Shown here: in pieces, positions 58,379-64,000 of the stretch
Position numbering within the stretch: position 1 is the stretch's first letter
Layout of the letters: each line of letters starts with the position of its first letter
Source: Solen grandis
Lineage: Eukaryota; Mollusca; Bivalvia; Adapedonta; Solenidae
Length of the DNA stretch: 64,000 nt
Direction of reading: 5' to 3'
Assembly (NCBI GenBank): GCA_021229015.1
Contig: CM037784.1
Coordinates: forward strand, 63,561,258-63,625,257
The notes under the pieces: generated by a model
The model's input: only the letters and a program-made list of their open reading frames with translations
Database searches by the model: none
Told to the model about the DNA's origin: nothing
Made by a program: the position numbers and the translations under genes

Positions 58379-59035
58379 GTCCGGGCTTTAACTTCAATAC
58401 CGTTTGCCCAATCCTTTTCAAACTTTCCACACATGTGCATGGCCATAATATCTCGGATGAGTTCGATATCCAGCATTATCGCGTGAATGACTTAGAAGTT
58501 ATGGCCCTTGACGTACACAAAATACTTGAAATTGTGATTGTCCAGGCTCTAACTTCAATACCGTTTGCCCAATCCTTTTCAAACTTTTCACACATGTGCA
58601 TGGCCATAATATCTCGGATGAGTTCGATATCCAGCATTATCGCGTGAATGACTTAGAAGTTATGGCCCTTGACGTACACAAAATACTTGAAATTGTGATT
58701 GTCCAGGCTCTAACTTCAATACCGTTAGCCCAATCCTTTTCAAACTTTTCACACATGTGCATGGCCATAATATCTCGGATGAGTTCGATATCCAGCATTA
58801 TCGCGTGAATGACTTAGAAGTTATGGCCCTTGACGTACACAAAATACTTGAAATTGTGATTGTCGGGCTCTACTTCAATATTGTTTGCCCAATCCTCTTC
58901 AAACTTTCCACACATGTGCATTGCCATAATATCTTGGCTGAGTTCGATATCCAGCATTATCATGTGAATGACTTTGAAGGTATGGCCCTTGATGTACACA
59001 ACGTACTTGAAAATTTGCTTGTCCCTAGTCCTTAG
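58379..59035 (+). repeat. 161-bp satellite-like array, four copies
   Basis: Unit starts ('gtcc.ggct') lie at 58379, 58540, 58701 and 58862, an exact 161-bp period. The first three copies are nearly identical and the fourth is diverged. The shared words 'acacatgtgcatggccataa' and 'gttatggcccttgac' recall the 40.9-kb unit. The long open frames here are only a consequence of repetition. Confidence 0.93.
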
Positions 59036-59335
59036 ACCCTATGAGGTGTTGTCTGATCTTGCAGTTAATTAATGGAAATGTATCAACAGTTTTTTTTTTA
59101 TGATTAACATTCATTAACTAATGGGGTTTTGGAATTATTTTGCTTATTTATGGACAGTAACTTGTTTCTCTGAGCTATTTCTGAGAGTCCCCATACTATG
59201 ATGGGCGTATTTTGTGGCAGTCCTGACCCTTGTTTGTTTAATACAAACATTCTTTTCATTGACAATCGTTTTTCTTTGAGTACAATCATGTATTTCACAA
59301 AGCAGATCCATTGCAACATGTTTCAATATAATGCT

Positions 59336-59415
59336 GTTACCATGACAACATGGTTCAAAGTACTAGTTGGTCTTGAAATTTTCCATTGCCAAATGGTAAA
59401 TGTCGTCATGGTTAC
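59336..59415. promoter_or_regulatory. Inverted pair of X-box-like motifs
   Basis: GTTACCATGACAAC (59336-59349) fits the RFX X-box consensus, and GTCGTCATGGTTAC (59402-59415) is its near reverse complement. No transcription start was recognised beside them, so function is doubtful. Confidence 0.3.
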
Positions 59416-62400
59416 AGCTCTGACCATTATAGTGTTGGATCTTGACATGGACTCCGAACAGTAAAAAAAACCTTTCAGGGGATTTCAAATAAATATCTTT
59501 GTTGTTAATATGTGCCTACCATTGATAAAGTGCAAATACATTTTTTAACCTTTAATAAAATTCTTTCAAATGCATAATAAAAATAATTTAAGGTACAGGG
59601 TAAATATAAGTGTCATTAAAGTGTACTGGATTTTTTTTCTGATGCTGTTGTTCAAAAAATATTTATATTGTTTTATAGCCAACTGTGTTTTGTTGGTCTT
59701 TGAAGAATATTTCTTTTAGATCATTCAAATAGCAAACACTTAAGGTAAAATGTATATAAAAATAAGTTTGTTAAAACAATTTTAGTCCGTGGATCATTGA
59801 AGATTAAGTGAGTAAATTAGTGATCTGTCATGTTATCTAGCACCAGTCAACTATTAGTTCCAGATAAGCACATATTTTTGCTTTAACTACTAACACTTTT
59901 CTAGTCAATTCAGCTTAAGTATGTCAAGCATAATTACAGGGATTCTATATAACATGTTATTTAGAATACCTTATAATAAAATAAAGCATTTGTTACATTC
60001 TGGTAGAGATTTTGTTACTAAAATAAATCAAAAGCTTAGAGTTCCTATGATTTTGTTAGTCTGCATAATTTTTGACAATCATTTTTTTCTCTGTTGCACT
60101 TTATGAGGTGGTGACAACAATAGAATCCCACTTGTCATGTTCAGTTTTATTTTGATAAAATTTATCAAAGAACTTTGATTTTTAACTACAAAGACTGAGT
60201 CACTAACCTATTCATTTCCAACTTTCTTTGCCTTTAATGAGTATTCATTAATGTCAATGCACTGTGATATTTTTTTGCAATTAGGTATCATCTATTTATG
60301 TAATTGTCTCCATTTTCACAACCTGACATTGACAAATACTAGCTTACTTTGAAATAAGGTGAGAGCAGATGTACTTTTTGAATTTCCATTCTTTATATGA
60401 CTAATATTTGTAATAAAAATGATCTCTTACTTTTTCTATTTCGCAATAGTGTTTTTGTGATATTCTAAAATTTGCAATTTTTTGTTTTATGATATGACTA
60501 GGAAGAGAAGAAGTTTTAATAACGATATGATACCTAAATAATGTCAGATGATATAGAATAGAGCAGTCTTGCATTACACAAATCTTTATTTTGAAAATCA
60601 CACACACAAACCTCAAATTCTGTATCCTTTTGTTTATAAGGTTTTGAAGAAATTCATAGACTATTTATTATAAGAATATGCCTATTAATACCGTGTATAT
60701 ACATTTTCTTTACATCAGATGAAAACAACAGGGAGTTCTTGATCTTCAAATTTTGAGCTGAGGAAAATCTCAATTTGAAATGTTTTGTGACACACAGGCC
60801 AGACTTTTTCAATCAGTTTGCTGATTTGGCATTTACATTTACTGAATTCTCTGTCTGCACAAATCCACAGTATCAGCTGTTTTTTTCCCTACAGTTTTTT
60901 TTTTTTCAAAAATGACTTTGATAGAATAATTTTGTTGAAACGAAGTATGAAAGTTGCCTTAATTTGTTTATTATAGAATGAAATTAATTATGCAGGGGTT
61001 GAAATAATATTGCCAAATGATGTTGAAAGTCTTTTTAATGAATGCAATGATAATATACACTTTAAATACCTTGATTTGTATTTTTGTATTATTGTTTATA
61101 CCTCCTATATTAAGTCTGTGATATTTTTCTTTGTGATATAAAGGAATAAATTTCATATATACAGCATTATTATCACTGTTATGATATCTGTTATATATGT
61201 ATAGTGGTATATATTTCATACGACTATGCCCTCTTATGCATATATATGATTACATTTGATATGGACACAGTTTCTTTCAAGTACTTGAACATTTGCCTTT
61301 TAGAATTTCTTTTATGTTTTATTTCTATTCAGTTGCCAGAGAAATTAACAAAACAAGAAAATATTTTTGATATATTTGATATAGGTATAATCTGCATTGT
61401 AGCATGTGATGCATGTTTTATTAATGAATCACAAATTTGATGTAAATATATTTGATACATTTAAAAAACTTATGTCTTGGAATATTTTGACCAAGGACTT
61501 CCATTTTGGCTAGAAGAAATACTTATGATATTGCAGAATGACCATTTATATCAGTCTACCAATAAATACCGAGTATATATGATTCTGAAAACATAAGTTC
61601 TTGGAAAATAAAATATTTTTTTTGTATGTTAAATGATTCTTCTATCAGGTTAGAATATTTATGAAATCAGTGAAACTGTAATTGTAATATTTCTGCAATA
61701 AGTGTTTGATGAACAGGCATTATATATTCATATTTATGTAGTTTTATCTAATGATTATTGATGATTTAATAGAAAAGAAAGTAATTAAACAAAAATGACA
61801 ATTAATTAGTCATTAGCCACTCAATATATATATACAGTTTATGAATATGTTTGTAAAATATACACAGGGTAAATGTACTATGCTGCTGATTTTGAATTAG
61901 AATGTGATCACTTTTTATTCATATGGTATATTAGCATGAAAATCATGTAAATATGATGGAGTACTTGACATGACGTCAATTATTCATCTTCTATCTGTAT
62001 TCTTCTTACGTTTTTTTATCACATTAAGGGATTTAGGGTATGTTTAGTTTTACACATATTTTGAAAGTAAATGTTAATCTAAATCTAAAAACAATATGTT
62101 GCTGATTGTTGCAAAAATAAAGAGCAGAAAAGTCTATGATTGTGTTGTCTTTTCATTGTTCATATGCCAGTTGTGTAGAACTTGAGATCAGAAATATCTC
62201 TGTGAATGGTGGACCTGATACCTCATAAAGACCTTTAAGCAATGTAAAAGTGGATTTGAAAAAAAAATGCAGGTCTTTAAACAAACTTGTTATCGTTGAA
62301 CAAAAAAAGAAACGTAACCAGTAGTAAGTTGCTGTTGAGAAATTTGTTGTAAAAGAACTGTTTGTTTGCTTGGATGAAATAATCACACACGCAATGAAAT

Positions 62401-62419
62401 ATCAGTGGCGCCTTAGCGA

Positions 62420-62640
62420 TATACAGGTATAGGCCATCCATTCTATAGTGCAACGAATGACCCCTGGAAGTATCTGAGGTCGATAGCTTGGTGTGACAAT
62501 TAGTAAGTTACAAGGATTTGTATCGGAATTCAAACTTTCTATATGAATCATTGTATCACCACTAAATGACCGAAACCTGCATATCCACCATCCCAATACA
62601 CCTACGAGCCACCTTTGCATCAAAAGAAACTATATTCCTC
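62420..62640 (-). repeat. Dispersed element, second copy of 4608-4835
   Basis: The reverse complement runs collinear with 4608-4835: 'gaatatagttt', 'gatgcaaaggtggctcg', 'aggtttcggtcattta', 'ctatcgacctcagata', 'acctgtatatc'. Confidence 0.7.
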
Positions 62641-62929
62641 CGCATGTTAAAGTGACAGTTACGTAACTTCATAGAGAATTTAGTTTTTTGTGCTTTTATG
62701 TCGCATACTATTATTGTGTCCCCAAATTATTTTTTTTACTCAAAATCGAGTTTTCAACACTTAAGCTGAACCTCAGCATACCTGTTTTGTAGAATTTTGT
62801 TCAATCGTTTAATTGAGAGGTTATAAATAAAGAGAAACGGGGCTCATAATGTAAGTACTACGTCACACACAGTTAAAATGGGACCTGGTAGAGTTATAGT
62901 TCTTGGTCACTGTATTTTCTCCCATTGAC

Positions 62930-63080
62930 CTCTATTCATATACAAAGTTTCATATGCATATCACATGTTATAAGAAAATTATGGCCCGGACAAGAAATTG
63001 TTAACGCGGATGCAGACGCAGACGAAGCGGTTACCGCAACAGCTCGGATTATTCTATGAATAATCGAGCTAAAAGGCTTT
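62930..63080. repeat. Bivalve-type dispersed repeat fragment
   Basis: The stretch contains 'aaattatggcccggacaaga' and 'cagacgcagacgaagcgg', ending in a small inverted repeat 'agctcggattattctatgaa/taatcgagct'. This type of sequence accompanies the satellite-like units elsewhere in the window. Confidence 0.5.
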
Positions 63081-63208
63081 TGTTGCTGAGATGGAGAAAG
63101 GGTGGAGATAGGTAAAAAACACTTACTATATAAACTGAAATCCAGATTTATTTGCTTTGTTGTTATAATTAAATATAACACTGTCAAGTGAAATGTCATT
63201 GACAAAAC

Positions 63209-63214
63209 TTTATT
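63209..63214 (-). promoter_or_regulatory. Polyadenylation signal of the VWC-like gene
   Basis: AATAAA on the minus strand lies about 103 bases after the stop codon at 63317-63319. Confidence 0.5.
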
Positions 63215-63316
63215 ACGTGTTTACTGGCATTTAAGCTTTCTATATGACATTGAAATACACTATATTACTAAAGAGTAGATTAGATACTAAATACTATGAA
63301 AAAATATAGTCGACTT

Positions 63317-63498
63317 TTATTTTCCTCCTGGACCTACAATAGGATCGACATGTACCACAGGTGCTCGAACAGCGCAGATGGCCTGGAGGCCACCGAAACC
63401 GAAGCTATGGGTATCGCAACTACAGACCGTGTTTGGGTCTGGGCTATATGTTTCTCCCTTCTTGATGATGGTCCCATCCTTGTGTCTGCAATTCTGGC
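63317..63498 (-). CDS. Terminal exon of a von Willebrand factor C-like secreted protein
   Basis: On the minus strand the acceptor 'gactatttttcag' is followed by two bases and 59 codons to TAA. The sequence NCRHKDGTIIKKGETYSPDP and the following NTVCSCDTHSFGFGGLQAIC has the VWC pattern: Cys, then DGT, a Gly-containing turn, Pro, Cys-x-Cys and a later Cys. It ends in the hydrophobic/glycine tail APVVHVDPIVGPGGK. VWC-type domains occur in extracellular matrix, shell-matrix and BMP-binding proteins. The rest of the gene lies right of the window, so only half of the domain's cysteines may be visible. No upstream exon was found in 63499-64000. Confidence 0.65.
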
Positions 63499-64000
63499 CT
63501 GAAAAATAGTCAAAATCGATATCTAAATATCACCTATTTGAAATCAAGCACGCTGTTCACCTCGGTACTTTCTTCCGATCATAACTTGTCAGAAATGGTC
63601 GATTAGAAACTTCTGTGAAGCCAGCTTGCTTAATCGCTTTAATTAAATGTGAGTTTGAGTTAGAACTTGATTGAATCTGTCTTGATGACCCCTTGATAAC
63701 AGCGTTGTAATAGTATTGTTAAAGGCGTGATGAGGTTGCACGCTTCTTGATCCATAAAGAAAAAAATGTCTTCCATTCGGCTGGAATGATGTCTAGGTCT
63801 TGTTTAAACAAGCAGGTTCTTAGCTGCCTGTACGCCTCAAAATCCGGACATGCACATTATTTTCACAATTACAATTTTCTTCAAATCAGTAATTAATAAA
63901 GTACATGTATTTTTTCTGTATGCACATGAACAGTTTGTTAAACAGCGCATTTAAAAACAGTATCAATAGCAGGACACTCTATGCCTAAACTCCATGTTTC
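63499..64000. other. Intron sequence upstream of the VWC-like exon
   Basis: No exon, repeat or RNA gene was recognised. It is presumed to be intron of the minus-strand VWC-like gene, cut by the window edge. Confidence 0.5.

Larger units (their letters stand above)
57490..63316. other. Region between the coiled-coil gene and the VWC-like gene
   Basis: It holds the 3' UTR of terminal exon C (AATAAA at 57842), the 161-bp array (58379-59035), a pair of X-box-like motifs (59336, 59402) and a dispersed element (62420-62640). Otherwise it is AT-rich sequence with no exon I can support. Confidence 0.6.

Noticed and set aside
58435..59035. Overlapping open frames starting MHGHNISDEF
   Set aside because: The same frame recurs at exactly 161 bp, so it is a product of the satellite-like array, not a gene.

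Overview
The window looks like an AT-rich, repeat-dense nuclear genome segment of a bivalve mollusc. That is inferred from short exons in long introns with GT/AG splice sites, several tRNA-derived SINE families, many small inverted-repeat elements, and roughly 150-170 bp tandem units carrying phrases such as 'tcaaaggtcaaggtcac' and 'gagttatggccc', which are typical of heterodont bivalve genomes. I cannot name the species. One 100-N assembly gap lies at 32114-32213.

Four genes can be supported from splice sites and protein patterns. (1) 304-4269, plus strand: the last two exons of a divergent rhodopsin-like seven-transmembrane receptor whose 5' exons lie left of the window. (2) 15470-28646, minus strand: four phase-compatible 3' exons of a class B (secretin-family) GPCR covering TM5, ICL3, TM6, TM7 and the C-tail. 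No upstream exons were found, and the gap or the region beyond it may hold them. (3) 33300-57489, plus strand: a complete nine-exon coiled-coil protein of unknown identity with a 340-residue common part. Its ninth exon can be joined in frame to three different terminal exons (49722, 54231, 57364). (4) 63317-63498, minus strand: the terminal exon of a probable secreted von Willebrand factor C-like protein.

The rest is introns and intergenic DNA full of repeats. From left to right these include a tRNA-like SINE (3.0 kb), an inverted pair of 20-bp arrays (9.36-9.59 and 11.56-11.83 kb), a roughly 2-kb foldback element (12.1-14.1 kb) with an extra arm at 14.8 kb, and TA-flanked MITEs (19.4 and 25.8 kb). 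A 1.7-kb 24-bp minisatellite (24.1-25.8 kb) lies inside the class B GPCR intron. A 56-bp array sits at 30.7-31.3 kb, a hairpin MITE at 32.56 kb, and TTAA-flanked MITEs at 39.4, 51.5 and 56.3 kb. Two satellite-like arrays have 168-bp (40.9 kb) and 161-bp (58.4 kb) units.

The genes do not form a pathway; they are independent eukaryotic loci. The most notable points are the multiple in-frame 3' ends of the coiled-coil gene, the minisatellite and MITE crowding the splice donor of the class B TM6 exon, and the nested inverted-repeat architecture at 9-15 kb.
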